From positions 1 through 64,000 of the forward strand of contig RDZG01000081.1 in NCBI GenBank assembly GCA_004293915.1: a stretch of 64,000 bases of DNA. The letters run 5' to 3'. The notes under the pieces were generated by a model that was given only the letters and a program-made list of their open reading frames with translations, was not told the origin of the DNA and made no database searches. The position numbers were made by a program, and so were the translations under genes. This document shows positions 54,014-62,379 of the stretch, in pieces (positions within the stretch are counted from its first letter, which is position 1; each line of letters starts with the position of its first letter). Source of the DNA: Bacteroidota bacterium (lineage in GTDB: Bacteria; Bacteroidota; Bacteroidia; Cytophagales; UBA9547).

Positions 54014-55291
54014 ATGACTTTTATTGCTGAACTTCGCCAACGCGGAATGGTACACGATGTGATGCCAGGCACAGAACAACTCCTTGAAAAAGAAATGGTT
54101 ACTGCTTATGTTGGTGTAGATCCAACTGCAGATTCGATGCACGTGGGGCATTTGGTATCTGTGATGATGCTCAAACATTTGCAAATGGCTGGACACAAAC
54201 CAATACTAGTAGTTGGAGGTGCAACAGGCATGATAGGTGACCCTTCTGGAAAATCTGCCGAACGAAATTTACTGTCCGAAGAAATATTAAACCACAATGT
54301 CGAAAGTCTAAAAAAACAAATGAAACGTTTGTTGGATTTTGATTGTGGAAAAAACAGTGCCGAACTGCTCAATAATTACGATTGGTTTAAAGATTTTAGT
54401 TTTTTGGATTTTTTGAGAGATGTAGGCAAACACCTCACCGTGAGCTACATGATAGCAAAAGATTCTGTTCAGAAACGACTCGAAACAGGCTTGTCTTTTA
54501 CCGAATTTTCGTATCAACTTTTGCAAGGATATGATTTTTATTGGCTATTTAAAAACAAAAATTGCAAACTTCAACTAGGTGGTTCTGACCAATGGGGAAA
54601 TATTGTAACTGGTACCGAACTGGTACGAAGAAAAGCTGGAGGAGAGGCTTTTGCACTTACTTGTCCGCTCATGACTAAAGCTGATGGTGGTAAATTTGGC
54701 AAAACCGAAAGCGGTGCCGTTTGGCTCGATGCCACAAAAACGAGTCCATATCAATTTTATCAATTTTGGCTCAATGCTTCGGATGAAGATGCCAAAAAAT
54801 GGATTTATATTTTTACATTAAAATCTATATCCGATATCGAAAAACTTATTGCCCAACACAATTCAGAACCTCATTTAAGAATAATCCAAAAAGCTTTGGC
54901 AGAAGAAGTAACAACTAGAGTACACAGCAAAACAGATTTGGAAAATGCGATAGAAGCATCAGAAATTTTGTTTGGAAAAGGTACAACAGAAACTTTGCAA
55001 AAGTTGGATGAAAACACTTTTCTTTCGGTTTTTGAAGGTGTGCCTCAAATCGAAATCTCAAAAAGTGATTTAACAATGCCGCTTTTAGAGTTTATGACTG
55101 TTATAACCCAAAATCAAATTTTTCCATCAAAAGGCGAAGCAAAAAAAATGATTGAACCAGGTGGAGTAAGTATAAATAAAGAAAAAATTACGCTTCAATC
55201 GCAAATAATGGACTTTAAATGCTTGCAAAACAAGTATTTATTAATTCAAAAAGGTAAAAAAAACTATTATATCATAAAAATAAAAGAATAA
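54014..55291 (+). CDS. tyrS: tyrosyl-tRNA synthetase
   Basis: 425 residues of class I. The HIGH-type motif is [18 protein letters not shown] and the KMSKS-type loop is [31 protein letters not shown] lies in between. The C-terminal S4-type RNA-binding domain has [19 protein letters not shown]. It charges tRNA-Tyr with tyrosine. Single-gene unit with a TAnnTTTG box upstream. Confidence 0.96.
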   Translation: MTFIAELRQRGMVHDVMPGTEQLLEKEMVTAYVGVDPTADSMHVGHLVSVMMLKHLQMAGHKPILVVGGATGMIGDPSGKSAERNLLSEEILNHNVESLKKQMKRLLDFDCGKNSAELLNNYDWFKDFSFLDFLRDVGKHLTVSYMIAKDSVQKRLETGLSFTEFSYQLLQGYDFYWLFKNKNCKLQLGGSDQWGNIVTGTELVRRKAGGEAFALTCPLMTKADGGKFGKTESGAVWLDATKTSPYQFYQFWLNASDEDAKKWIYIFTLKSISDIEKLIAQHNSEPHLRIIQKALAEEVTTRVHSKTDLENAIEASEILFGKGTTETLQKLDENTFLSVFEGVPQIEISKSDLTMPLLEFMTVITQNQIFPSKGEAKKMIEPGGVSINKEKITLQSQIMDFKCLQNKYLLIQKGKKNYYIIKIKE

Positions 55292-55439
55292 AAGCATAAG
55301 TTTATTTTGGTCGAAAACTATAGTGGTGTTCACTGTATTATATCCTAAATTGACCTAAAAACCGTATATCATATTTTAAGTTTCAAAATATAATGTTTAA
55401 TCTTGTAAAATATTAACCAAACCTAATAATTAATAACAA

Positions 55440-56399
55440 ATGAAAAAAATAGTACTTCTTACTGGGATGATTGCAATTTCTGCAATTTCCACTTTTGCTC
55501 AGGTTAAAGATACTACCTATTGGAATAGGAGTTTAGACTTCGGTTTAAATGTCAGTCAAGCATGGTTCAATAAAGATTGGACTGGTGGTGGAGTAAATAA
55601 TATTGCTATTGCTGGGTTTATTTATGGAAACTCATATTGGGTAAAAAAACGCCATAGTATCACTTCTACAATGCAATTAGAACTAGGTGCAATCAAACCA
55701 TCGGATTTTGCTTTTAGAAAAAATTTAGATCGTATTTTTATAGATAATATATACGGTATGGCAATAGAAGGAGCTTGGGGAGCTTGGGCTGGTTTTAACT
55801 TTCAATCGCAGTTTTTGGATGGTTATTCAAAAGGTGGCGACCCTACTTTAGGCAGCAGAATTTCTACATTTTTAGCTCCGGGTTATTTAACTGAGGCTGC
55901 TGGTATAATTTACAAACCAGTTCCTTATTTTGAAGCTCGTTTGGCTCCAATTGCTTTTCGTCAAACATTTTCGATTGATGGTGGTGTAGAAAGAGAACTA
56001 ACGACAGGTGGAAAAAACCATTATGGTGTTTTAGCTGGCAGAAAAATCAAAAACGAAGTCGGTTATTTTTTCTTAGCTAAACTTGATAAAGATATTGTTA
56101 CAAACGTAAACTTAAAAATGCTTTACCAACACTTTGGTGCTTATGATAAATTAGGTCACACAACAAATCGTTTGGATGCAATAATTAGTGCTAAAATCTG
56201 GAAATTTATATTTGTAAATTTTCAAACCGTATTCTTATATAATGAAGATCAACTTTCGCAAGCACCAAGACTAGATGCGGCTGGAAATCCTTTAAAAGAT
56301 GCAGCTGGCAAAGAAATTGCAAAAGGAACTCCAGAAATACAAATTAGTCAAGCTTTAACAATTGGTTTGAAATACACTATAAAAAATAAAGTGAAATAA
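55440..56399 (+). CDS. DUF3078 domain outer-membrane protein
   Basis: 319 residues with a signal peptide ending in FAQ. The opening LDFGLNVSQAWFNKDWTGGG is the DUF3078 hallmark. The protein has many amphipathic beta strands and resembles a small outer-membrane barrel. Family members occur widely in Bacteroidota and their function is unknown. A terminator follows 22 bases after the stop. Confidence 0.85.
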   Translation: MKKIVLLTGMIAISAISTFAQVKDTTYWNRSLDFGLNVSQAWFNKDWTGGGVNNIAIAGFIYGNSYWVKKRHSITSTMQLELGAIKPSDFAFRKNLDRIFIDNIYGMAIEGAWGAWAGFNFQSQFLDGYSKGGDPTLGSRISTFLAPGYLTEAAGIIYKPVPYFEARLAPIAFRQTFSIDGGVERELTTGGKNHYGVLAGRKIKNEVGYFFLAKLDKDIVTNVNLKMLYQHFGAYDKLGHTTNRLDAIISAKIWKFIFVNFQTVFLYNEDQLSQAPRLDAAGNPLKDAAGKEIAKGTPEIQISQALTIGLKYTIKNKVK

Positions 56400-56420
56400 T
56401 AATATTGTTCTGTAAAAAAA

Positions 56421-56452
56421 GCCACTCAAATTTCAAATTGAGTGGCTTTTTT
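56421..56452. terminator. bidirectional terminator between DUF3078 and DUF3332 genes
   Basis: GCCACTCAA and TTGAGTGGC form a 9-bp stem with an 8-base loop, bracketed by A- and T-runs; it serves both convergent genes. Confidence 0.85.
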
Positions 56453-56494
56453 GTTGAAAAATTGTAAAAAAATAGGGTTAGTGTTATATAAAAA

Positions 56495-57016
56495 TTAATT
56501 AGAAGCTATCAAAAAGCCAGTATTGTTACTAGCAAAATTAGTAGTTTCCACTTGATAATCAGCAACTTTAATCATTTTTCCATGATTTAATGCACAAATT
56601 GAATTATCGTTATTGAAATACAAAACCGTTTCATTGTTTTTCTTTTTAGAATTTATTTCAACAATTGTTAATTTACCTTTTGTAGCTGTCATTTGGAAAT
56701 CTCTTCCGTTGTAAGTTACAAATTGTACTTCAGACTGTCCTTCTTTCATTGCAATAGGGTTTGAGCCAGTCCAAAACTCAATTAAGTTCAAAATAAAAAT
56801 ATCAATAAAACTACTTACTGCGTACACTGGAATAATAGTCATAGCCCAAAAAAGCAGAGTTTTTACAAATCGACCACCTAAGCCTTTTCCCCCAATACTA
56901 TCATTAAAACCATAGACTTTTTTCACTAAAGAAAACTTCCCAAAACAGCTTGATAAAAATTGTAAACTAAAAAAAGTTAGAACTACAATTGCAATAGATT
57001 TTGTATACTTTTTCAT
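56495..57016 (-). CDS. DUF3332 family lipoprotein
   Basis: 173 residues with a lipoprotein-type signal; the cysteine is in FLSSCFGK. Two membrane-like segments follow at about residues 50-75 (TLLFWAMTIIPVYAVSSFI and IFILNLIEFWTGSNP). The IEFWTGSNP motif is typical of DUF3332. Function unknown. Shares a strand with the small membrane gene at 57112-57510. Confidence 0.75.
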   Translation of the reverse strand: MKKYTKSIAIVVLTFFSLQFLSSCFGKFSLVKKVYGFNDSIGGKGLGGRFVKTLLFWAMTIIPVYAVSSFIDIFILNLIEFWTGSNPIAMKEGQSEVQFVTYNGRDFQMTATKGKLTIVEINSKKKNNETVLYFNNDNSICALNHGKMIKVADYQVETTNFASNNTGFLIASN

Positions 57017-57111
57017 TTTAATAATGTATTTAAGGTTAGTAAAATTTTATGCTAAGATATAAATAGATTTGAAAATCAAAATAAATTTCAACAAAAATTC
57101 AATGCAAAATT

Positions 57112-57510
57112 TTATCCTTCATTGCTTTTTCTTAAAATAATCCATAATAACACTGAAAAAAGTGCTGTTAAAATAGAAAACATTTTTTCAAAATTTGTTT
57201 TTGCAAATATATTTCCAATAGTATTGAGTACAAAAACACCAAAGAAAATCCACAAAACGATATTTATGGATTTATTAGAAAATTTATACTTTAGAAAATT
57301 ACCTTTCATTAATAAAATTAAACATAAAAATACATTTATTAAAATTGAAATGGTTTCAAAAATGTACATTTCAGAGTCGTTTTGAAGTCTTCCACCCCAA
57401 GTAATACTGTATGGAATTATTTTTAAAATAATACTAAAATGAAATAATATTACAGCTATTAAGATTCCTAAAAATATTTTAATTACATTTTTGTTTATAA
57501 AATCTATCAT
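57112..57510 (-). CDS. four-helix membrane protein of unknown function
   Basis: 132 residues with four hydrophobic segments (about 10-30, 50-68, 82-100 and 112-128) and a charged end. No family recognised. Gap of 95 bases to the DUF3332 gene. It might encode a small transporter or a regulatory membrane protein. Confidence 0.5.
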   Translation of the reverse strand: MIDFINKNVIKIFLGILIAVILFHFSIILKIIPYSITWGGRLQNDSEMYIFETISILINVFLCLILLMKGNFLKYKFSNKSINIVLWIFFGVFVLNTIGNIFAKTNFEKMFSILTALFSVLLWIILRKSNEG

Positions 57511-57543
57511 TTTATCATTTCAAATTTAGTTAAAAATTAGACA

Positions 57544-57648
57544 TCACTTTGCCATTTCCAAGCATTCCAAATTATTGTTATGACTGCCAGTTTTTTCTAG
57601 TTCAGGCTAAAAGTGTTTTGAAATATATTTTACTAATTCGTTATCCAT
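57544..57648 (-). pseudogene. possible remnant of a small gene with an in-frame stop
   Basis: The minus strand reads MDNELVKYISKHF, then a TAG at 57607-57609, then PELEKTGSHNNNLECLEMAK and a TGA. The amino-acid composition is protein-like on both sides of the stop. It may be a decayed gene, or chance. There is no recognisable family. Confidence 0.25.
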
Positions 57649-57667
57649 GATTTAGTTTTTAAAAAAT

Positions 57668-58381
57668 CTACCTCGCATATTGTCCCAATAATTTTACCAA
57701 AACCGCAAAATCTTTTGGATAAGCAGCTTGGATACATTTTTCTTTGCCTGACAAATCTTTAAATGTAAGCGAATAAGCATGCAAAGCAACCCTGCGAATG
57801 ATGGGCAATTCGTCCGAATCTTTTTTGAGATTAAAGTTTTTACGTTTCATTTGCGATAAAAAAACATCCTCACCGCCATACTGCGAATCGGCAACAATTG
57901 GTGCTTTAATACACGACAAATGAATCCGAATTTGATGCATTCTGCCCGTAATCGGAAAACAAGCCACCAAACTCCCATGCGAAAATACTTCTAAGGTATT
58001 AAAAATTGTTGCTGCTGGCTTGCCTTCTTTGTCGATTTTCACAATGCCATCACGGAGTTGTAAAATGGGCAGTTCCACCATTTTATTATCTAATTTTTCT
58101 CTCGAAGTTGTTGCTGCATGATATATTTTTACTACTTCCCTATTTTCGAACTGCATCGACAAATGGCGATAAGCAACAGGGTTTTTGGCAATTGCCAACA
58201 CACCTGAGGTTTCTTTATCGAGCCTATGGCAAACTTGCGGGTCGCTGGTATATTCACGAGCCATTTTCAAAATATTTTGCTTTGTTACATCTCTGTCATC
58301 GAGTGTAGAAACACCATAAGGTTTGTTGATTAATATAAAATCATCATCCTCAAAAAGTATTATGTTTTTAAATTCTAGCAT
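57668..58381 (-). CDS. RluA-family pseudouridine synthase
   Basis: 237 residues. The catalytic aspartate is in QVCHRLDKETSGVLAIAK, and GRMHQIRIHLSCIKAPIV lies further on. It lacks an N-terminal S4 domain. It isomerises uridine to pseudouridine in rRNA or tRNA; the target cannot be set. It is 58 bases downstream of the desaturase gene, separated by a terminator. Confidence 0.9.
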   Translation of the reverse strand: MLEFKNIILFEDDDFILINKPYGVSTLDDRDVTKQNILKMAREYTSDPQVCHRLDKETSGVLAIAKNPVAYRHLSMQFENREVVKIYHAATTSREKLDNKMVELPILQLRDGIVKIDKEGKPAATIFNTLEVFSHGSLVACFPITGRMHQIRIHLSCIKAPIVADSQYGGEDVFLSQMKRKNFNLKKDSDELPIIRRVALHAYSLTFKDLSGKEKCIQAAYPKDFAVLVKLLGQYAR

Positions 58382-58407
58382 TGTAATATTTAAAATTTGA
58401 GATAAAA

Positions 58408-58434
58408 AAAATCCTCTTTTTTGAAGAGGATTTT
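58408..58434 (-). terminator. terminator of the desaturase gene
   Basis: AAAATCCTCTT and AAGAGGATTTT form an 11-bp stem with a 5-base loop, with a minus-strand T-run. Confidence 0.85.
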
Positions 58435-58439
58435 AGTTT

Positions 58440-59318
58440 TTATGCTCCTTTTTCTTGTATACGAAGCAATCGCATCGAATTGGTTTTATATTTTGGGAAA
58501 ATTGCTCCAAAAACATAGGCTCTAAAAATATAGCCCCAAAAACTTTTTTCAATCAAAACTGGGTCAATATTAGCTTTTATTTGCTCATGATATTTAGGCG
58601 ATTCGCTCCAATGCATATTTGCTTTTTCGTGATGTGCAGTGTGGTATCCGTTGTTAAATAGAAACAAATTTACTCCCATAAAATTACGAGAATGATTCCA
58701 TTTCGATTGCTCATCTGCATGCACATGTTGTACGTAATTGAAAATCATAACCATATATCCCGAAACTTGTTGAGGTATTATGATAAACAACAATGCTTTT
58801 TTCCAATCTACAATTAACCAAGCTGCATTCCAAACTACTAAAACCACAATTTGTATAATATATTCCCAAAAAGTTTTTTTATCTTCAATTTTAAGTTTTT
58901 TCATATATGGAATAATCCCTTCAACAATTTGATAATAACTGCTTTTGCTAGGGTAGCTTACCAAAGTGAACAAATGATTTTCTTCCGAATGGCGATATGT
59001 TGCTGTGTTGTCGCCTGGTTTATTATTGAATTTATGATGATTTCTGTTATGTGTAGGAATCCAACAAAAGATTGGAATACCGTAAAAAACAGTTAACCAC
59101 CAGTCTGTCAATACATTTAAGGTTTTGTTTTCCCACATATTCAAATGGTTATGATTATGTGTAATAACTGAAATGGCAACTGCAAAGTGCAAAAACACTA
59201 TATATACTGCCACACTTGTCCACGAAAGCACAAGCCCATTTTGCCATTGCCAATATAGCATAGCCGAAATAATTACTAAATAAAGAATCGATCTTAAGTC
59301 TGCTTTGTATTTTAACAT
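58440..59318 (-). CDS. membrane fatty-acid desaturase
   Basis: 292 residues with four membrane segments. The histidine boxes are VITHNHNHLNMWENK, PTHNRNHHKFNN and NNGYHTAHHEKANMHWSE. These bind the diiron centre. The enzyme introduces a double bond into acyl chains of membrane lipid and needs oxygen, so the organism is probably aerobic. It is divergent from the methyltransferase gene, itself a lipid enzyme, which suggests shared control of membrane fluidity. A TAAATTTG box lies 26 bases upstream on the minus strand. Confidence 0.87.
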   Translation of the reverse strand: MLKYKADLRSILYLVIISAMLYWQWQNGLVLSWTSVAVYIVFLHFAVAISVITHNHNHLNMWENKTLNVLTDWWLTVFYGIPIFCWIPTHNRNHHKFNNKPGDNTATYRHSEENHLFTLVSYPSKSSYYQIVEGIIPYMKKLKIEDKKTFWEYIIQIVVLVVWNAAWLIVDWKKALLFIIIPQQVSGYMVMIFNYVQHVHADEQSKWNHSRNFMGVNLFLFNNGYHTAHHEKANMHWSESPKYHEQIKANIDPVLIEKSFWGYIFRAYVFGAIFPKYKTNSMRLLRIQEKGA

Positions 59319-59343
59319 CTTTTTAAATAACTTAATAATTTTG

Positions 59344-59351
59344 CAAATTTA
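59344..59351 (-). promoter_or_regulatory. -7 box of the desaturase gene
   Basis: Minus strand TAAATTTG matches TAnnTTTG and lies 26 bases before the ATG at 59318. Confidence 0.45.
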
Positions 59352-59439
59352 AACATAAAATATTGAATTAATAAACTAAAATAATTGAAAGTATTTTAGG
59401 TAACATTAATTTAATATAAACAATATTACGTTTATTGAT

Positions 59440-59469
59440 TTTGTTTTTAAATAATTCGTAATACTTTTG
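59440..59469 (+). promoter_or_regulatory. promoter of the cyclopropane-synthase-like gene
   Basis: TTTG at 59440-59443, an 18-base spacer and TACTTTTG at 59462-59469. The ATG follows 38 bases later. Confidence 0.65.
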
Positions 59470-59506
59470 CACCAAGATTTTAAAAAATTAAAAAGACAAT
59501 TATTAA

Positions 59507-60646
59507 ATGGCAGCAAATGCATTAGATTTTATTGTACCGAAGACGGATGCAATGAGAGCAAGATACAAACCGGGTGCAAAACCATCTTTCGGACATTTTG
59601 TAGAAGATTATTGTAATCAGAGAATCGATATCAAAGGCAACTTTGAAGATTTTATGAAAGTTAGAGGAAGTTATTTCGACTATACTTTAACGGGTCATCA
59701 CATTAAGTTTTTCTTCACACGTATGATTCCAGAGGTTTTGATTCACTCAAAATCGCAAGATGAGCGTATCGTTCGTGAACATTACGATAGAGGAAACGAT
59801 TTCTTCGCAGCTTTTATGGGTCCACGTATGGTTTATACATCTGGAATTTGGATGGATACCAAAACCGAAACTTTAGAGCAAGCACAAGATCGCAAAATGC
59901 AAATGGTGTGCCAAAAGCTACACATGAAACCAGGTGACAAACATTTGGATATTGGTTGCGGATGGGGTACATTGATTACTTATGCTGCTAAACATTTTGG
60001 TACAGATTCTACAGGTGTTACTATCGCATCTGAAGGTTACGACTGGGGTATGAAACAAATAGCCGATAATGGTGTTTCTGACCGTGCTCGTGTTTGGAGA
60101 ATGGATTATCGTGATATTCCAAAAGTTAAATTCGACAAAATTACTTGCCTTGAAATGGGAGAACACGTAGGAATTCGTAAATTCCAACGTTTTATCGACC
60201 AAATCTATGATTTATTAAACGATGATGGTATGCTTTATTTACAACAAGCTGGTTTGCGTGCCAATCCAGGATTGTTTGCTAAAGGTCCACATTGGGAAGA
60301 TTTAGTTTGGGGATTGTATATGAACGAATATATTTTCTCTGGTGCTGATGCTTCTACTCCACTTGGATTTTTATCTCAATCGCTTCAAGACGCTAATTTT
60401 GAAGTAAATACAGTTGAAAACATTGGTATTCATTATTCGCATACGATTCACAGATGGTATTACAACTGGGAATCAAACAAAGAATTTGTGTTGAGCAAAT
60501 ATGGCGAATGGTGGTTTAGAATGTGGCAAATATTCTTACGTTGGTCTCTACATGTTGGGCTATTATTGCACATAAAAACTACAACGGCACAAACCGTGAC
60601 AAATATATTGGTCATGGAAATGTATCGGAGCGTATGGTTGATTTAA
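59507..60646 (+). CDS. cyclopropane-fatty-acyl-phospholipid synthase-type methyltransferase, C-terminally frameshifted
   Basis: 379 residues as written. The class I SAM-binding motif is HLDIGCGWGTLITYAAKHFG, then GVTIASEGYDWGMKQIADNG and KITCLEMGEHVG. The last 30 residues (LLLHIKTTTAQTVTN) do not fit the family, while an adjacent frame reads IIAHKNYNGTNRD and IGHGNVSERMVDLK up to a stop at 60666. About 3n+1 bases are missing near 60563, between FLRWSLHVG and IIAHKN. The intact enzyme would be about 390 residues. It would methylate or cyclopropanate unsaturated acyl chains. Partner of the divergent desaturase. Confidence 0.85.
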   Translation: MAANALDFIVPKTDAMRARYKPGAKPSFGHFVEDYCNQRIDIKGNFEDFMKVRGSYFDYTLTGHHIKFFFTRMIPEVLIHSKSQDERIVREHYDRGNDFFAAFMGPRMVYTSGIWMDTKTETLEQAQDRKMQMVCQKLHMKPGDKHLDIGCGWGTLITYAAKHFGTDSTGVTIASEGYDWGMKQIADNGVSDRARVWRMDYRDIPKVKFDKITCLEMGEHVGIRKFQRFIDQIYDLLNDDGMLYLQQAGLRANPGLFAKGPHWEDLVWGLYMNEYIFSGADASTPLGFLSQSLQDANFEVNTVENIGIHYSHTIHRWYYNWESNKEFVLSKYGEWWFRMWQIFLRWSLHVGLLLHIKTTTAQTVTNILVMEMYRSVWLI

Positions 60647-60684
60647 AAACACCTATTACACTTTAGTTAGTCGATATTTCTATT

Positions 60685-60727
60685 AAAAATGCCTACTATA
60701 TATTTTATGGTAGGCATTTTTTTATAA
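60685..60727 (+). terminator. terminator of the methyltransferase gene
   Basis: AAAAATGCCTAC and GTAGGCATTTTT form a 12-bp stem around a 13-base loop, followed by a T-run. Confidence 0.85.
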
Positions 60728-60775
60728 TCTATTTTAATTTCTTTCAAAAATATTTTCCAATAAACATAATTTTTA

Positions 60776-60783
60776 TATCTTTG
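60776..60783 (+). promoter_or_regulatory. -7 box of tRNA-Arg
   Basis: TATCTTTG matches TAnnTTTG and lies 34 bases before the tRNA 5' end. The upstream TTTG box is weak here. Confidence 0.55.
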
Positions 60784-60817
60784 CACTCCCAATTTCAAAA
60801 AATAGGGAAATTAAAAT

Positions 60818-60891
60818 GGTTTCGTAGCTCAACTGAATAGAGCACCTGACTACGGATCAGGAGGTTTGGGGTTTGAATCCCTACGAGATCA
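60818..60891 (+). tRNA. tRNA-Arg (anticodon ACG) with an A19-U56 pair
   Basis: Acceptor stem GGTTTCG/CGAGATC (with GU pairs), D-stem GCTC/GAGC, anticodon stem CCTGA/TCAGG with loop CTACGGA and anticodon ACG at 60852-60854, T-stem TGGGG/CCCTA. The D-loop has GA where GG is universal, and the T-loop is TTTGAAT instead of TTCGAAT. The two changes are compensatory: A19 can pair with U56. CCA is not encoded. Its 3' end and terminator are the left junction of a small cassette. Confidence 0.9.
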
Positions 60892-60926
60892 CTAAAAAGC
60901 TGCCATTTGGCAGCTTTTTTTGTATA
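60889..60926 (+). repeat. left direct repeat (attachment-site-like) with tRNA-Arg terminator
   Basis: A 38-bp stretch starting TCACTAAAAAGCTGCCA and ending GCAGCTTTTTTTGTATA. It covers the last two acceptor bases and the discriminator of tRNA-Arg and its terminator hairpin. A second copy with two loop mismatches lies at 63418-63455. It resembles the att repeat left by site-specific integration at a tRNA. Confidence 0.65.
60894..60919 (+). terminator. terminator of tRNA-Arg
   Basis: AAAAAGCTGCC and GGCAGCTTTTT form an 11-bp perfect stem with a 4-base loop. Confidence 0.85.
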
Positions 60927-60944
60927 TTAAAAACTTATAACATT

Positions 60945-61439
60945 ATGGAAAAAATAGATTTTAAAGATTATGAAGCGTCAGTAATGCGAGAAAAATTACT
61001 TTTACACAAATTTTTATTTGAAATATATGAATACTTTTGGGTTACACGAAATGACAGTTTAGAGGTTTTGCATGCTGAAATAGATAATTTTGGCTATGAT
61101 ATAGTAGTTTGTGCAAACAAGCAAACAAAACATATTCAATTAAAAAGTCTTGTATCAGGCGGAACAACTGCTTCATTTAAAATAAATGATAGACTTGAAT
61201 TAAAAACGGGAGGATGTGTTGTAATTCAAGAATACGAGCAAGTCTTATCTGAAATTAAAGTTAAATATCATTTTTTTGATGCAAAAGATTTGTCAAGTTT
61301 CAACAATGCTAAACATACAAAAGCAAATGCAGATGGCGAAAAAAAAATCAGAGAAGGTATAAAAGAAGTCCCAAAAGGAAAATTTATTTCTTTTAAATCA
61401 AGTAAAGAATTTATTGAATTTTTATTCCCTTTAAATTAG
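60945..61439 (+). CDS. PD-(D/E)XK-like protein, first gene of the tRNA-Arg cassette
   Basis: 164 residues from the ATG at 60945; a longer frame would start inside the tRNA and is rejected. The helix-rich opening (YEASVMREKLLLHKFLFEIY) leads to EIDNFGYDIVVCANKQTKHI and QLKSLVSG. The acidic residue followed by hydrophobic strand and QxK is the pattern of PD-(D/E)XK nucleases of the restriction type. It ends overlapping the convergent regulator gene by four bases. Family unknown; possibly a nuclease effector. Confidence 0.55.
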   Translation: MEKIDFKDYEASVMREKLLLHKFLFEIYEYFWVTRNDSLEVLHAEIDNFGYDIVVCANKQTKHIQLKSLVSGGTTASFKINDRLELKTGGCVVIQEYEQVLSEIKVKYHFFDAKDLSSFNNAKHTKANADGEKKIREGIKEVPKGKFISFKSSKEFIEFLFPLN

Positions 61440-61663
61440 TCTTCGATATTTGATTTAAAAAATTCATCCATTTCAATGTTTAATCCTTTGGCTAGTTCAA
61501 ATAAAAAATATGCGGATGGATTGACTTCTCCTCTTTCTACTCTACTTAAAGAATTATAGTCTTTTTGAGTTTTATCTGATAAATCAAAAAGACTATAATT
61601 GTTCTTTTTTCTCAAAAAACGTATACGCTTTCCCAACTTATTTAAGAACTCGTCCTTATTCAT
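61436..61663 (-). CDS. Xre-type helix-turn-helix regulator of the cassette
   Basis: 75 residues from the ATG at 61663; the longer frame upstream is not needed. The HTH_3 fold is visible: LGKRIRFLRKKNNYSLFDLSD, then LSRVERGEVNPSAYFLFELAKGL. It is divergent from the operon at 61779, and a perfect 30-bp palindrome lies between the two, directly before that operon's first ATG. It probably represses the operon and itself. Confidence 0.85.
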   Translation of the reverse strand: MNKDEFLNKLGKRIRFLRKKNNYSLFDLSDKTQKDYNSLSRVERGEVNPSAYFLFELAKGLNIEMDEFFKSNIED

Positions 61664-61744
61664 TTTTTGGTGACATATAAGCCACCTCAAAATTTTAGTA
61701 TTTTTTTCAAATAAAATACTACGAATATGTTGTATTATTGGTTT

Positions 61745-61774
61745 TATTAAATTTATTTGCAAATAAATTTAATA
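61745..61774. promoter_or_regulatory. 30-bp perfect palindrome, probable Xre operator
   Basis: Each half is TATTAAATTTATTTG or its complement. It ends four bases before the ATG of the 127-codon gene and overlaps sequence resembling the TAnnTTTG box on both strands. A repressor bound here would block both transcription and translation start. Confidence 0.7.
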
Positions 61775-61778
61775 GTAG

Positions 61779-62162
61779 ATGTTTAATACAATTCTCAATA
61801 TCGTAAAAGATAGTTTTAAAGCGGTAGATTTTGAAATTACAAGTGAAATGAATGTAAATGTGCTTCAAAATGAATTCAAAAAAAATTTTGGACTCAGTTT
61901 AAGAATTTATGAAGTAGGTACAGGTTTTGCGCCAGGAACGAAAAAACTATCTGATATAAATCAAGTCCAAACGAATAAAAATGGTTTTTCTATAAAAGCA
62001 ACTTGGAAAATCAAAGATGTTAGTGAAAAATTTTCAAACGTTTATAATTTAAAAGTTAAAGTTGCTGATATTAATGATGAGCACTTAATTCCAAATGATT
62101 TAACACTTGGTGCTGCCGCTAGAGGCGAATATACCAAACCCAAATTAAAATCAGCTAAATGA
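61779..62162 (+). CDS. cassette protein A with LRIY motif (unknown family)
   Basis: 127 residues, unknown. FKKNFGLSLRIYEVG and the ending YNLKVKVADINDEHLIPNDL recur, in the same order and spacing, in the protein at 62745-63071 (FKEVYGGTLRIYDKM; YGIVAKIADSDDKKILDEAL). The two are paralogues. A second long strand-rich insertion is present here. The first ATG lies four bases after the 30-bp palindrome. It is the first gene of the regulated operon. No catalytic motif visible. Confidence 0.6.
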   Translation: MFNTILNIVKDSFKAVDFEITSEMNVNVLQNEFKKNFGLSLRIYEVGTGFAPGTKKLSDINQVQTNKNGFSIKATWKIKDVSEKFSNVYNLKVKVADINDEHLIPNDLTLGAAARGEYTKPKLKSAK

Positions 62163-62273
62163 AAAGGATTTGGAATAATTCTGTTGCTAATAAAAATTAT
62201 AATAATGTTTCAAAAATTTGTAAAAACAAAAGCTTATATCAATAAACAAGATTTTCTTGTAATTTATTAGCGT

Positions 62274-62360
62274 ATGAATTTGAGGAATGATTATCTAAAA
62301 AATGGTATAAAAATCAAAGAGGCTAATAAAGAAAACAAGCATTGTGTAAAAATTATCTAA
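62274..62360 (+). CDS. possible 28-residue peptide
   Basis: A short frame MNLRNDYLKNGIKIKEANKE followed by NKHCVKII. It lies in the 217-base gap between the first two genes of the cassette operon. It is polar and without features; it may be chance. The rest of the gap has no visible element. Confidence 0.2.
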   Translation: MNLRNDYLKNGIKIKEANKENKHCVKII

Positions 62361-62379
62361 AATTTAAAATTAAGTATTT

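Noticed and set aside
53933-54196. 87-codon minus-strand frame before tyrS
   Set aside because: It overlaps the tyrS coding start and mirrors its codons.
57544-57648. Functional 34-codon peptide with stop-codon readthrough
   Set aside because: An in-frame TAG and no recognisable family; kept only as a possible remnant.
60873-60944. Longer N-terminus for the PD-(D/E)XK-like protein
   Set aside because: It would start inside tRNA-Arg and run through its terminator.
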